Part shown: piece after piece, positions 26,199 to 35,289 of the stretch
How positions within the stretch are numbered: position 1 is the first letter of the stretch
Layout: the number at the start of each line of letters is the position of its first letter
Origin: Cognataquiflexum rubidum
GTDB taxonomy: Bacteria; Bacteroidota; Bacteroidia; Cytophagales; Cyclobacteriaceae
Assembly: GCF_022538115.1 (NCBI RefSeq)
Contig: NZ_JAKZAL010000001.1
Coordinates: 62,001-126,000, forward strand
DNA: 64,000 nt
Reading direction: 5' to 3'
Position numbers and translations under genes: made by a program
Notes under the pieces: model-generated
What the model was told of the DNA's origin: nothing
Database searches by the model: none
The model's input: only the letters and a program-made list of their open reading frames with translations

Positions 26199-27469
26199 CC
26201 ACAATATTCAATTACCTTTTGGAAGGCAGCATTATCCTGCTTTTGCTATACGCCTTCTACATTGCGTTTCTTTCCAAACTTACGTTTTTTGGATGGAACA
26301 GGGCATATCTTTTGGGTTCCTTGGGATCGGCATTGGTACTTCCTCTACTTTCTTTTGAACTCAATCAAAGTTCAGTTTCAGGATTAAATCCGGAAGCATT
26401 TACCTTTTATTTACCAGAATTTGCCCTGACTCCTGAGGAAGGGATTTCGGCAAAATCCCTTCTGATATATACGGCAATCCTTCTTTATGGCACCGGATTC
26501 CTTTGGACTGCCGCACGGTTGGCAACAGGGATTATCAAAACTTTCAGTTTGATCAGGTCCTCAGAAAAATTCAGCCACAACGGATTGACTATCGTCGTAA
26601 ACCCAAAATTTCCACCTTCCTCATTCTTCAGCTACATCCTTTTGCCGGCATATCAGGCAGGAAATAAAGCACAAGAACTGATCATTCTTCACGAATCGGA
26701 ACATGCCTCCAAGCTCCATACCTTGGATCTGATTTTTGTGCAAGTAAGCAAAGCGATTTTCTGGTTTCACCCGCTTATCAAAGCCTTTGAATCCAGTATC
26801 CATGAAGTCCATGAATTCCAGGCGGACACCAAAGTGACCAATGTCCATCCCAAAAAGGAATATGCGCAGTTGCTTTTTAACCTAACTGTTACCAAAAAAG
26901 AACAGCAGTTTGTGAACAACTTCAACCAGTTTCAGCTCAAAAAAAGAATCCTGATGATGAATGCCAACAAATCCGGGTTGGTACATAAAGGAAGGTTTTT
27001 GCTTGCACTGCCGCTTTTGGGATTGATGGTTTTTGTTTTTGCCTGTGACAAGACCTCCGAGAATTCCTTTTCCGAAAACATGGATATCCCCATGACAATG
27101 GAGTTTGCCCCACCAAAAAATGATGATCCAATAGTCGAAATTTTAAGTGCAGATGAAGTTTTCGATGTCGTGGAAGAGTCACCGGAGTTTCCCGGAGGAA
27201 TGGAAGCATGGAATGATTTCTTGAGAAAGAACCTCAAATATCCAAAGCAGGCCCGAAGTATGGGAATTGAGGGAACTGTCTACGCCGTGTTTGAAATCCG
27301 AACCGATGGCAGTGTGCACAATATTGAATTGTTAAGAGGAATCGGGGCTGGCTGCGATGAGGAAGCGATGCGAGTGATAGCAGCTTCTCCAAAATGGATT
27401 CCCGGAAAACAAAAAGGAAGGCTTGTCAATGTCAGGATGAGGTTACCGATCAGGTTCAAATTGGGTTAA
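26195..27469 (+). CDS. M56 (BlaR1-type) membrane peptidase with TonB C-terminal domain
   Basis: This 424-residue protein has four membrane segments (about 8-27, 36-52, 88-110 and 266-284). The zinc motif HESEH (166-170, HExxH type) is followed by 'IFWFHPLIKAFESSIHEVHEFQAD', as in BlaR1/MecR1. After the last membrane segment (RFLLALPLLGLMVFVFAC) comes a linker and a TonB C-terminal domain (about 330-424; 'FPGGMEAW', 'YPKQARSMGIEGTVYAVF'). This fusion is characteristic of Bacteroidota. It overlaps blaI by four bases. The C-terminal third is repeated as two separate genes downstream. Confidence 0.9.
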   Translation: MTTIFNYLLEGSIILLLLYAFYIAFLSKLTFFGWNRAYLLGSLGSALVLPLLSFELNQSSVSGLNPEAFTFYLPEFALTPEEGISAKSLLIYTAILLYGTGFLWTAARLATGIIKTFSLIRSSEKFSHNGLTIVVNPKFPPSSFFSYILLPAYQAGNKAQELIILHESEHASKLHTLDLIFVQVSKAIFWFHPLIKAFESSIHEVHEFQADTKVTNVHPKKEYAQLLFNLTVTKKEQQFVNNFNQFQLKKRILMMNANKSGLVHKGRFLLALPLLGLMVFVFACDKTSENSFSENMDIPMTMEFAPPKNDDPIVEILSADEVFDVVEESPEFPGGMEAWNDFLRKNLKYPKQARSMGIEGTVYAVFEIRTDGSVHNIELLRGIGAGCDEEAMRVIAASPKWIPGKQKGRLVNVRMRLPIRFKLG

Positions 27470-27531
27470 ATCCTAATCAAGAAAACAAACCAGATTTTCA
27501 AAATAAATCAACCATATAAACTAACCACAAG

Positions 27532-28026
27532 ATGAAAGCAAACAATTCAACCCCAAATTACAAAAGCAGGCCTCTCACTGCCCTCCCTCTTATGGGACTG
27601 ATGATCGTATTTTTATCCTGTGACTTTCAGGGATATGACGAGAAAGTAGTACTGGAAAATGGCGAGGTGACAAGCAAGACCATAGAAACCAATGAAATTT
27701 TTGATGTAGTGGAAGACTCCCCGGAATTTCCAGGTGGCATGGAAGCTTGGGTAGAATTCTTGGGAAAAAACCTCAAATATCCTGAACAAGCCAGAGAAAT
27801 GGGAATCGAAGGCACGGTGTATGTCGTCTTTGAAATCAGGAAAGATGGTTCTATCAAAAATGCCGAGTTGCTCAGAGGTATCGGAGCCGGTTGTGACGAG
27901 GAAGCACTACGCATCATCCAAAGATCGCCAAACTGGACTCCCGGCAAACAGCACGGACATATCGTCAATGTCAGGATGAGGGTTCCGATCAAGTTCAAAC
28001 TTGGGGACAAAGAAGTAATTGCTTAA
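27532..28026 (+). CDS. Stand-alone TonB C-terminal domain protein (lipoprotein-like), copy 1
   Basis: This 164-residue protein is a partial copy of the end of the preceding M56 protein. It retains the last membrane segment as an N-terminal signal (RPLTALPLMGLMIVFLSC, lipobox-like Cys30), a short linker, and a complete TonB domain ('FDVVEDSPEFPGGMEAW', 'GIEGTVYVVFEIRKDGS', 'GAGCDEEALRII', 'NVRMRVPIKFKLG'). It lacks the protease and the Pro-rich region of ordinary TonB. It begins 62 bases after the M56 gene and is probably in the same transcript. As a lipoprotein it could act as a periplasmic modulator of TonB-dependent receptors; that is inference. Confidence 0.85.
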   Translation: MKANNSTPNYKSRPLTALPLMGLMIVFLSCDFQGYDEKVVLENGEVTSKTIETNEIFDVVEDSPEFPGGMEAWVEFLGKNLKYPEQAREMGIEGTVYVVFEIRKDGSIKNAELLRGIGAGCDEEALRIIQRSPNWTPGKQHGHIVNVRMRVPIKFKLGDKEVIA

Positions 28027-28094
28027 AGTCCATAAACCATTTCAATAAATCACCTTTTGTAAAATCAATTTCAGCAATCAAACACCTTCCCTAA

Positions 28095-28592
28095 ATGAAC
28101 ATCAGCGCATCAAAATCAAATAGTACAAACAATTTTCTGTTGGTCATCATTCTATTGTCCATGATGGTATTTGTCATCTCCTGCAAAAGCTCCAAAGATT
28201 CCGCTTTTTCAAAAACCATGGACATTCCGATGGGAGAGAATTCCCCACAAAGTTCATCCGATGAAGTCTTTGATGTGGTGGATGAAGTTCCCGAATTCCC
28301 GGGCGGGATTGAAGCTTGGGGCAACTTCATGAAAGACAATCTCAAGTATCCAACCTTGGCCAAAGACAAAGGGATTGAAGGGACGGTGTACATCACTTTT
28401 ATAATCAATAAAGATGGTTCGGTGAGTGATGCGGAGATTCTGAGAGGAATAGGGGGAGGCTGTGACGAAGAGGCCCTGAGAGTAGTCAAAGCTTCTCCAA
28501 ACTGGACTCCCGGAAAAAAAGACGGAAAATTAGTCAGATCCCGAATGAGGCTACCTGTTCAATATGCTCTTGGCAAAAAGGATAAATCTTGA
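28095..28592 (+). CDS. Stand-alone TonB C-terminal domain protein (lipoprotein-like), copy 2
   Basis: This 165-residue protein has the same layout as its upstream neighbour: a signal with lipobox (MMVFVISC), a linker and a TonB domain ('FDVVDEVPEFPGGIEAW', 'GIEGTVYITFIINKDGS', 'GGGCDEEALRVV'). The stretch just after its Cys (KSSKDSAFSKTMDIPM) matches the same place in the M56 protein (DKTSENSFSENMDIPM) better than copy 1 does, so both copies probably came from the M56 gene separately. It ends at a clear terminator, which closes the blaI operon. Confidence 0.85.
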   Translation: MNISASKSNSTNNFLLVIILLSMMVFVISCKSSKDSAFSKTMDIPMGENSPQSSSDEVFDVVDEVPEFPGGIEAWGNFMKDNLKYPTLAKDKGIEGTVYITFIINKDGSVSDAEILRGIGGGCDEEALRVVKASPNWTPGKKDGKLVRSRMRLPVQYALGKKDKS

Positions 28593-28600
28593 ACAATCAA

Positions 28601-28638
28601 AAAGAGGGATTCTCAGATGGGAATCCCTCTTTTTTTCA
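28601..28638 (+). terminator. Terminator of the blaI-TonB operon
   Basis: The arms aaagagggattc and gaatccctcttt form a 12 bp perfect stem with loop tcagatgg, followed by a T run. It lies 8 bases after the stop codon of the last TonB-domain gene. Confidence 0.9.
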
Positions 28639-28679
28639 GCAATGGAGAAAGCCAATTTTGATTCATCACCTTTACATTT

Positions 28680-29183
28680 TTAAAAGTATGCTGAAATTTC
28701 ATAAACACCTAAACGCTTGACTACTTCGTTCTCATATTTTTCAACCATAATGCGCTTAAAACAGGCGTCTATTTGAACCCTGATAAAAAACTCAGCACTG
28801 TCAAGGGAAATTGTTTTGGCCTTTAGGGTCGATAAGTCATCGGTTTCTGAGTATTCCACCCTTTTATTCAAAGGGTTTTCTACTATGGTTTTGGAGCATA
28901 CCATGTTGGTCTCACTCAAAAACGAAATAATCAAATCTCCCTCTCTGGGTTCACCAATTTCTTCCATTGCCCCTCTCAGTTTTCCTGGGTTTCTTAAGAA
29001 ATTGACGATTTTTACCGAATCTCTTGAATCCATTGAAAAATTCACCATAAGGATTTCAGGTGTATTCTGCACGGTCAATATTTCTGATTCATCTTCATCA
29101 TTCACTTGTTCTTTTGCCGTTTTGCATCCTGCCAAGAAAATTAATCCGAAAACTACAAAAGCAAATAGTTTCTTATTTTTCAT
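28680..29183 (-). CDS. Lipoprotein of unknown function
   Basis: This 167-residue protein has a signal with a textbook lipobox (FGLIFLAGC, Cys20). The mature part is acidic at first (VNDEDESEILTV) and then shows alternating beta segments with one Cys-containing stretch (IDACFKRIMVEKYENEVVKRL). I do not recognise a family. It lies 46 bases downstream of the M64 peptidase gene on the same strand and may be co-transcribed with it. Its location would be the periplasmic face of the outer membrane or the cell surface. Confidence 0.75.
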   Translation of the reverse strand: MKNKKLFAFVVFGLIFLAGCKTAKEQVNDEDESEILTVQNTPEILMVNFSMDSRDSVKIVNFLRNPGKLRGAMEEIGEPREGDLIISFLSETNMVCSKTIVENPLNKRVEYSETDDLSTLKAKTISLDSAEFFIRVQIDACFKRIMVEKYENEVVKRLGVYEISAYF

Positions 29184-29229
29184 ACATTTTAAATCAAATG
29201 TTCAGATTTTCCTGAATTTAGCTGCTCCA

Positions 29230-31068
29230 TTACCTGACAATGCTAAACCTTAAGGTTTTAAAGGTTTTTTGAGATTTCAATATGATGTAATATTGTCCTA
29301 AATGGAATCCCTTGACGTCTATTGGTATGACATTTACATTTTTTTCAAATGAACTTATACTTCTCAAAATTCTGCCGTTGATATCCAAGATTTCAATTGA
29401 TTCTAATTGATGATCAATCAATTTTAGGTATTCGATATAGACTATATCATCAGCAGGATTGGGATATAATTTAAGCCCGTTTGAAAGGGCCTCTTCTTCT
29501 GTGAGAATGATATTTACAGTAACCGTAATTTCGACAGAGGCTGAATTATCACAGGAATCATAAATGGTAAATACCACTTTATTTTCACCGGCGTCATTTC
29601 TAGTAAATTCGGTTTTTGACAGGGTCATTTCTTTAATTTCACAATTATCAAATGAACCATTATCTACCTCTTTAGGAATCAGAACGGCAGTTCCTTCATA
29701 ATTGACAAAGATTTCAAAATCCTTTGCTTTGATAGTAGGTTTGATTTTATCATCTACCGTAACGATCACTTCCCTTTGAGATTCATTACCACTTGCATCT
29801 TTCGCTTTAAAAATTACCTTATTTTTCCCAATGTCCGCACATGTGAAATTTTCCCTTGAAATGCTGATTTTTACGAGCTCCACATCATCATAGGTACCCT
29901 CGTCAACATCTTCTGCACAAACAGTGGCCTCTCCCTTTTCATCAAGATCTATTGTTATATTTTTTGTTACCAAAACAGGTGGGGTACGGTCTGGAAAAGG
30001 TGCCGTAACTTTGATAAACTCTTCTCGGGAAAAAACATTTTCGCCCAAATTATTACGTGCTTTTAAAGTAACCTTATACTTTCCTTGAGTTCGGTAAGAA
30101 ACCTCAGGATTTTTTTCATTGCTTACTTCAGGTATTCCCCCTTCAAAAGTCCACTCCCAGGATGTGGGATTGCTGGTTGACAAGTCAATAAATTTAACCT
30201 TCTCTGCCGGCTTGATTTCCAACTTATTTGCCCCAAATAAAGCGGTGGGTCTTGAAGGTGAATCGGGGGTGGATAGAAACTTCAATCTGCCTTCCAATTG
30301 ATGGGAACAAACATCACAAAAACTTCTGCCAAGAAACCTCATTTTACAATTTTGATGAGGTCTTTGCCAAGTGGGCGATTCAGCATGAGGGTAGATCCCA
30401 ATACCGTTTCTATTCAAAAAGTCTTTCCATCTAATTGTTTGTGGATTGGTATTTTGGGTCATATTATGCCTTTCCCGTGCATATTGGGGGCCAGCCCAGT
30501 ATTCATCCGCCAGATCTCCAAAGGAATGACCCAATTCATGAATCATGATCTCCGTTGCAGATGAATGGGTTGAGAAAATGGCAAAGGCTCCACCTGAACC
30601 TCCATATTTGGGATCGTTGACCACAAGGACTCCTATATCAAAGAACGGAGTATTGGTAAATAAAACAGATGATAGCTTTTGGGAACGCCATGCTACCAAC
30701 AAGCGCTCAATATTAAAAGACCAGTAAGAGCTGCCAAAATAGTTATCAATCAAGTTATTAGGATTCTGTGCTGCACCGGACACGTTTGAATTTACTTTGA
30801 TAGCATATACATTAATTCCATTTCGATAATTTCTCCACGGAGGTTGGGCAAGCATCCCGGCAGTCGCATTTTTGGCATCACTGAGAAATTTGTCCTGTTG
30901 TGATGCTGTATACCCATCTCCCACTATCACGATGTTGGTTACTTCATTTGGGGAACCACTGTAATGAATAATCTCCATTGGCATCAACTGCGCCTGAGAC
31001 TGACTATAAATTAAAAATAAGAGAAGGGCTATAAAAGCTTTGAAATCCTTGATGTAAAATTTTTCCAT
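29230..31068 (-). CDS. Secreted M64 family metallopeptidase with PKD domain and T9SS sorting domain
   Basis: This 612-residue protein has a signal peptide ending SQAQ. The catalytic domain (about 30-270) carries 'NIVIVGDGYTASQQDKF' and the zinc site HELGHSFGDLADEY (His177, Glu178, His181), which identifies the M64 (IgA peptidase-like) family. Then follow a PKD domain (about 285-355; 'TSWEWTFEGG', 'YKVTLKARN'), two HYR-like beta domains (about 365-515) and a type A T9SS C-terminal domain ('LKLYPNPADDIVYIEY ... LRFSIVR'). It should be exported by the type IX system and act outside the cell on proteins. Its natural substrate is unknown. Confidence 0.92.
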   Translation of the reverse strand: MEKFYIKDFKAFIALLLFLIYSQSQAQLMPMEIIHYSGSPNEVTNIVIVGDGYTASQQDKFLSDAKNATAGMLAQPPWRNYRNGINVYAIKVNSNVSGAAQNPNNLIDNYFGSSYWSFNIERLLVAWRSQKLSSVLFTNTPFFDIGVLVVNDPKYGGSGGAFAIFSTHSSATEIMIHELGHSFGDLADEYWAGPQYARERHNMTQNTNPQTIRWKDFLNRNGIGIYPHAESPTWQRPHQNCKMRFLGRSFCDVCSHQLEGRLKFLSTPDSPSRPTALFGANKLEIKPAEKVKFIDLSTSNPTSWEWTFEGGIPEVSNEKNPEVSYRTQGKYKVTLKARNNLGENVFSREEFIKVTAPFPDRTPPVLVTKNITIDLDEKGEATVCAEDVDEGTYDDVELVKISISRENFTCADIGKNKVIFKAKDASGNESQREVIVTVDDKIKPTIKAKDFEIFVNYEGTAVLIPKEVDNGSFDNCEIKEMTLSKTEFTRNDAGENKVVFTIYDSCDNSASVEITVTVNIILTEEEALSNGLKLYPNPADDIVYIEYLKLIDHQLESIEILDINGRILRSISSFEKNVNVIPIDVKGFHLGQYYIILKSQKTFKTLRFSIVR

Positions 31069-31351
31069 GGCGTGCTTTTTTTAAAAATCCTGTAAAACAA
31101 TTGCGCCCCCTACCTGATCAAGGTGATTAGCCTAAAACAGCAACACAGTATCTATTCAAAAAACTTGGAAAAGAAATAAACCCGAATAAAAGCGAGCCAA
31201 ATCCAACTACAGTTTGATTTTTGATAAATTTTAACTGTGATCCAGATTGAGGAAAAGAAAGTAATCCATTTTCAAAGAGATAATATCATAATTGGTGGTT
31301 TAATTTACCGAAAATAATCTATTACAGCACGTAATATTTATTTTTCTTCGC

Positions 31352-32719
31352 CTATTTCCCAAAAATATTTTGATCAATAAATTCATTCCGGAATTTTCCT
31401 TCGGGGTCGTGTTTGGCGAGAAGGGATTTGAATTCTCCCATTTTTGGGTACCGCTCTTGGAGTTTTTCGGAAGAAATGGTAAATAACTTCGCCCAATGCG
31501 GTCTTGGATTAAACGGTTCCAACTTGGCTTCCATCTGAGGTAAAAGTGCCATGACTTCTGGAATTTCCTGTTTCCAAGTGGTATGGACTGCAATGGAATC
31601 CCTTTGGTAGCAGGTGCTCATCCACAATTCATCCGCTTTGATACTTCTGATTTCGGAAATGAAAAGGTGAGAAGAGATTTGATCTGCCATTTCCTTCACT
31701 GCCATGAGTGCTTCGTATCCATTTGCCATTGGGACAAAATATTCTGATTGGAGTTCTTTGCCTGCACTTGGCTGAAACTCCATCTTGAAATGTGGCAAGC
31801 GCTCATACCAAGGACCCGGAATCGCAAGCTGCTCAGAGCAACTTTCGGCTGACATCTCCTGTACCGGATGCATGTGCACTTTAGCCTGTTTTGCCCCAAA
31901 GAACTCTTCAGGAAAATCCAACGCTCCGCCCAGCACTACTTTTCTCTTTACCCAGACTTCGTTGACATTGTCACTCTTCCAATCAAGAAACAAACTCACA
32001 CTATACCCCGATGCCATGATTGCTTGGAAATTGTCTTTCAGTGTGGCCATCGGCATATCCATATACACGACCTGAGCGACCTCAAAAGTGGGAACCAGAT
32101 CCAAAGTCACTTTGGTCACAGGCCCAAATCCTCCCAATCCAACTACAGCACCAAAAAAATCCGGATCTGTTTCCTTTGAAAGCTGTACCAACTCACCTTT
32201 GGCGTTGACAAACTCGATGGCAGCAACTCCCGTGGAAAGGTTGCCGTTTTCGACTCCCGAGCCATGGGTTGCTGTGGCTATTGTTCCGGCAACGGAGATA
32301 TGTGGCAAAGAAGCGAGGTTGTGGAGGGCATATCCGTTTTGATGGAGGTAGGCGCATAGTTCCCCATACTTGATGCCACCTTCAACCGTAACCTGATTTT
32401 GTTCCCTGTCCAAGGAAATGATTTTGTTCAGGTTTTGGAAAGAAATGAGGTTATCGTTGCTATCAGCAATCCTGTTGAAGGAATGTCTCGAACCCAATAC
32501 CCTCAGTTTCTCACATTTTTTAACCAAGGCCTGAACTTCTTCCACTGTATTGGGATAATGAACATTGGTCGTGCCGAACTCAAAATTTTCAGCCCAGTTT
32601 TTCAAGGTTTCGGAGGTCATCGTTTCATCAGGTTTTTGAGGGGAACAGGATAGTATCGGTTGGATCAAAACCCCTCCTACGAGGAGAGAAGAGTTTTTGA
32701 GGAAGGTTCTTTTTTTCAT
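31352..32719 (-). CDS. FAD-dependent alditol/sugar-lactone oxidase family protein
   Basis: The frame opens at 32776, but the ATG at 32719 (MKKRTFLKNSSLLVGGVLIQPILSC) is preferred because it starts a signal with a lipobox-like Cys25; this gives 455 residues. The FAD-binding PCMH domain has 'LRVLGSRHSFNRIAD' (the His in this motif is where FAD is covalently bound in alditol oxidase), 'ITVEGGIKYGELC'-like sequence and 'AGTIATATHGSG'. The C-terminal half is of the D-arabinono-lactone oxidase type, with 'HWAKLF' near the end. It fits bacterial alditol or xylitol oxidases, which make hydrogen peroxide. The export signal suggests a periplasmic enzyme. Exact substrate unknown. Confidence 0.85.
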   Translation of the reverse strand: MKKRTFLKNSSLLVGGVLIQPILSCSPQKPDETMTSETLKNWAENFEFGTTNVHYPNTVEEVQALVKKCEKLRVLGSRHSFNRIADSNDNLISFQNLNKIISLDREQNQVTVEGGIKYGELCAYLHQNGYALHNLASLPHISVAGTIATATHGSGVENGNLSTGVAAIEFVNAKGELVQLSKETDPDFFGAVVGLGGFGPVTKVTLDLVPTFEVAQVVYMDMPMATLKDNFQAIMASGYSVSLFLDWKSDNVNEVWVKRKVVLGGALDFPEEFFGAKQAKVHMHPVQEMSAESCSEQLAIPGPWYERLPHFKMEFQPSAGKELQSEYFVPMANGYEALMAVKEMADQISSHLFISEIRSIKADELWMSTCYQRDSIAVHTTWKQEIPEVMALLPQMEAKLEPFNPRPHWAKLFTISSEKLQERYPKMGEFKSLLAKHDPEGKFRNEFIDQNIFGK

Positions 32720-32842
32720 TTTGGGTTTAGGAGAGGTAGAAAACTGATTCCATAAATTATTGAATATAATAGGCAACTACTCAATTATGCCATTAATCGC
32801 TGATTAAAATTAAATCCATGAATAGTAGTAAAAAGCAGGACA

Positions 32843-32870
32843 CTTCCGTCTTCCGTCTTCCGTCCCGTCC
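32843..32870. repeat. TTCCGTC tandem word, interspersed repeat copy
   Basis: Four near-identical 7-mers (cttccgt) follow each other, ending cccgtcc. Related runs occur in intergenic DNA at 35103-35133 (inverse) and 44010-44046. Confidence 0.6.
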
Positions 32871-32922
32871 ATTACTAAAAATCTGTCTATTGGCAGGAAA
32901 TTGGCTAACCAATAAATGTTTT

Positions 32923-34893
32923 TCAATAATTCACCTTCAGTTCTTTCACTTTGGTCGGTAGCCAAACCTGCATTTCACTTGCTCCACGGTTAGCCCAAGT
33001 GTAATAGGGAATGGCGGTGATGCTCTTGGTTTCAGTTTTTACAGTGGACCCATCCTCCGAAACGGTCACCACCGGCACATTTGCCTGAATGGCCATCACC
33101 CTTTCATTCAAAACCTGATATTCCACTTCCTGAAATTCGGTATTCGCCGGAACCACAATGTTCCAAGCCCTTCCGGCATTATCCGCACCCTCCACACAAT
33201 AAACCAAAGGTCCTCTTTGCAAAGCAATCCTGTCCCGATTGGCTTCTACCTCATTTCTTGATTTTATTTTCCTGATTTCCATCGGCAATGAATATTGGAC
33301 AATGTCACCTTTGCTCCATTTTCTTGAGATCGTGATGTATCCATTTTCCTGGGTGTATTCCACAGGCTTGCCGTTGAGTGTCACGGTGAATTTTTCTTTG
33401 GCTGTACCTTCGAATCGATACAAATCCCCGGGTACCGGCTGTTCCTTAGCCCATCCGGGCAACCTTAAATTGAGGCTATAGGTTGTTTTTTTCTCAGGAT
33501 TCATGGCGATGTTCACCACCCCATCCATCGGGAAATTGGTTTTGATTTCGACCGAGACATTTACCTTTCCCATTTGGATATTGGTCTGACTTCCTATAAA
33601 TAAGTTGACCCAGATACCGTCTTCCGAAGTAGCATAGATATAATCCCCCACCGAAGCCACCAAGCGGGAAATATTGGAAGGACAGCAGGCAGTTCCGAAC
33701 CATGCCCTGCGGGAATGTTGCCCATTGGAAGCAAGGGGGTTTCCATAAAAAAACCTGTCGCCCTGAAGGCTCAAGCCGTCCAAGGCTGCATTGTATAGGC
33801 TCCTCTCCAGGACATCGATATATTTGGAATCTCCTTCCAGAGAATTCATGCGCTGATTCCAGAAAACCATTCCTACTGAGGCGCAGGTTTCACTGTAAGC
33901 CCTTTCGTTAGGTAGGTCATAATCGACAGAAAAACCCTCATTGCTGCCCGAGGAACCAATGCCCCCTGTGATGTACATGTTGCGGTAGACCACATCTTCC
34001 CACACGGTTTTCATGGCATTCATATACCCATCGTCATTTTTTGCTGCAGCGACATCTGCAGCACCGGTGTAGAGATACATGGCCCTGACGGCATGTCCTG
34101 TAATTTCTTTTTGTTCCTTGACAGGCACGTCATCTTGGGCATATTTGGGACCCCAATGCTTGTTTTCCCAGATCCCTCCTACTCCATGGCCACGGCCCCT
34201 TTGGTCCAAAAACCAATCCGAAAGTTCGAGGTACCTTTCCTCTTCGGTCAACTTGTACAATTTGACCAAAGCCAGTTCGATCTCTTGATGGCCAACTACC
34301 CAAGGCCTGTTGGCTTGTCTGAAAGTCTGATCAATATGGTCAGCCATCTTGATACCGACATCCAAAAGTTTTCTCTTTCCGGTAGTTTGGTAATAAGCCA
34401 CACCCGCCTCGATCAGATGGCCTGCGCAATACGCTTCGTGTTTGTCCATGTCCTTCCACCTGTTTTCCAAGCCTGTCAAGGTGTAAAAAGTATTGATATA
34501 ACCATCGGCCTCTTGCGCTGCGGCGATCTTATCGATCCATTCGTCCGCCTTGGCTTCGAGTGCAGGATCAGATTGGTTTTTGAGGGAATAGGCAATGGCC
34601 TCCAAGGCCTTGTAGACATCACTGTCATCATAATAAATCCCTTCATGGGTCTCCCCTGTTTTTCTCGCAGCTTTCTCAAAATTCCGAATGCGGCCAGTCT
34701 CGATTTCAGTTTGCTGAATACAAACCTGCAAGGCGGTGGAAGCTACTTTCTCCAGTTTTGGTTTCCAAAAAGCATCTGTGATCGTCACTTCCGAGTAACT
34801 GACAGGTGTCAACCTGACCAATCCGGTTTGGCTTATGGCTTTTTCCGAAACAGAAAGCATCAGGAGAGAAAGCAGGAACAGTTTGATTTTCAT
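32923..34893 (-). CDS. Glycoside hydrolase family 127 (beta-L-arabinofuranosidase-like)
   Basis: The ATG at 34893 (MKIKLFLLSLLMLSVSEKAISQ) gives a proper signal peptide; the upstream ATG at 34956 adds an unlikely basic leader. The 656-residue product is a GH127 (formerly DUF1680) protein: an alpha/alpha barrel start ('VTITDAFWKPKLEKV', 'YYDDSDVYKALEAIA', 'EAYCAGHLIEA') and the metal-site residues in 'AYSETCASVGM' (Glu-x-Cys) and 'TACCPSNISR' (Cys-Cys) that hold zinc near the catalytic Cys in characterised members. These enzymes release beta-L-arabinofuranose or related sugars from plant-type glycans. Exported, standing alone, with no SusCD genes nearby. Confidence 0.9.
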   Translation of the reverse strand: MKIKLFLLSLLMLSVSEKAISQTGLVRLTPVSYSEVTITDAFWKPKLEKVASTALQVCIQQTEIETGRIRNFEKAARKTGETHEGIYYDDSDVYKALEAIAYSLKNQSDPALEAKADEWIDKIAAAQEADGYINTFYTLTGLENRWKDMDKHEAYCAGHLIEAGVAYYQTTGKRKLLDVGIKMADHIDQTFRQANRPWVVGHQEIELALVKLYKLTEEERYLELSDWFLDQRGRGHGVGGIWENKHWGPKYAQDDVPVKEQKEITGHAVRAMYLYTGAADVAAAKNDDGYMNAMKTVWEDVVYRNMYITGGIGSSGSNEGFSVDYDLPNERAYSETCASVGMVFWNQRMNSLEGDSKYIDVLERSLYNAALDGLSLQGDRFFYGNPLASNGQHSRRAWFGTACCPSNISRLVASVGDYIYATSEDGIWVNLFIGSQTNIQMGKVNVSVEIKTNFPMDGVVNIAMNPEKKTTYSLNLRLPGWAKEQPVPGDLYRFEGTAKEKFTVTLNGKPVEYTQENGYITISRKWSKGDIVQYSLPMEIRKIKSRNEVEANRDRIALQRGPLVYCVEGADNAGRAWNIVVPANTEFQEVEYQVLNERVMAIQANVPVVTVSEDGSTVKTETKSITAIPYYTWANRGASEMQVWLPTKVKELKVNY

Positions 34894-35289
34894 GGGTTTT
34901 TGGGGTTGGATTTGAAGCAGAAAGCAAGGCCTTGAACGGATTTCTGTGAGGATCAAAAACAGGAATCCAAATCAGACAATGGATTTTGACCATCTATACA
35001 AATATATCCAATTGAAGCAATTTTGCCAGAATTTATACTTGAATGGGAAAATCAAAAATGGATATACGCTTCTTTGCCAGTAACCCTATATTCTTCTTCA
35101 TGGGGACGGAAGACGGAAGTCGGAAGACCGATGTACTGGATATTTCAGTCTGCAGACAAAAATTTAAATGGATATCCAATCTACTGGCATAATTGTGTAC
35201 ATTCATTAAATCAAAATAGAGGAAACCATCATGGGCAATTACCTGACTGGATTTTCTGATTTCATTGATGGTTTTGATAGATTTGGATT
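34894..35289. other. Divergent intergenic region with a repeat
   Basis: Promoters for the GH127 gene (minus) and the NagB-family gene (plus) must lie here. Bases 35103-35133 carry ggacggaagacggaagtcgg followed by aagaccgatg, a copy of the interspersed CGGAAGA repeat. Nothing else was recognised. Confidence 0.5.

Noticed and set aside
34093-34935. 280-codon open frame opposite the GH127 gene
   Set aside because: It is the antisense of a well-supported enzyme gene. Its length follows from codon bias of the real gene, and no domain is visible.
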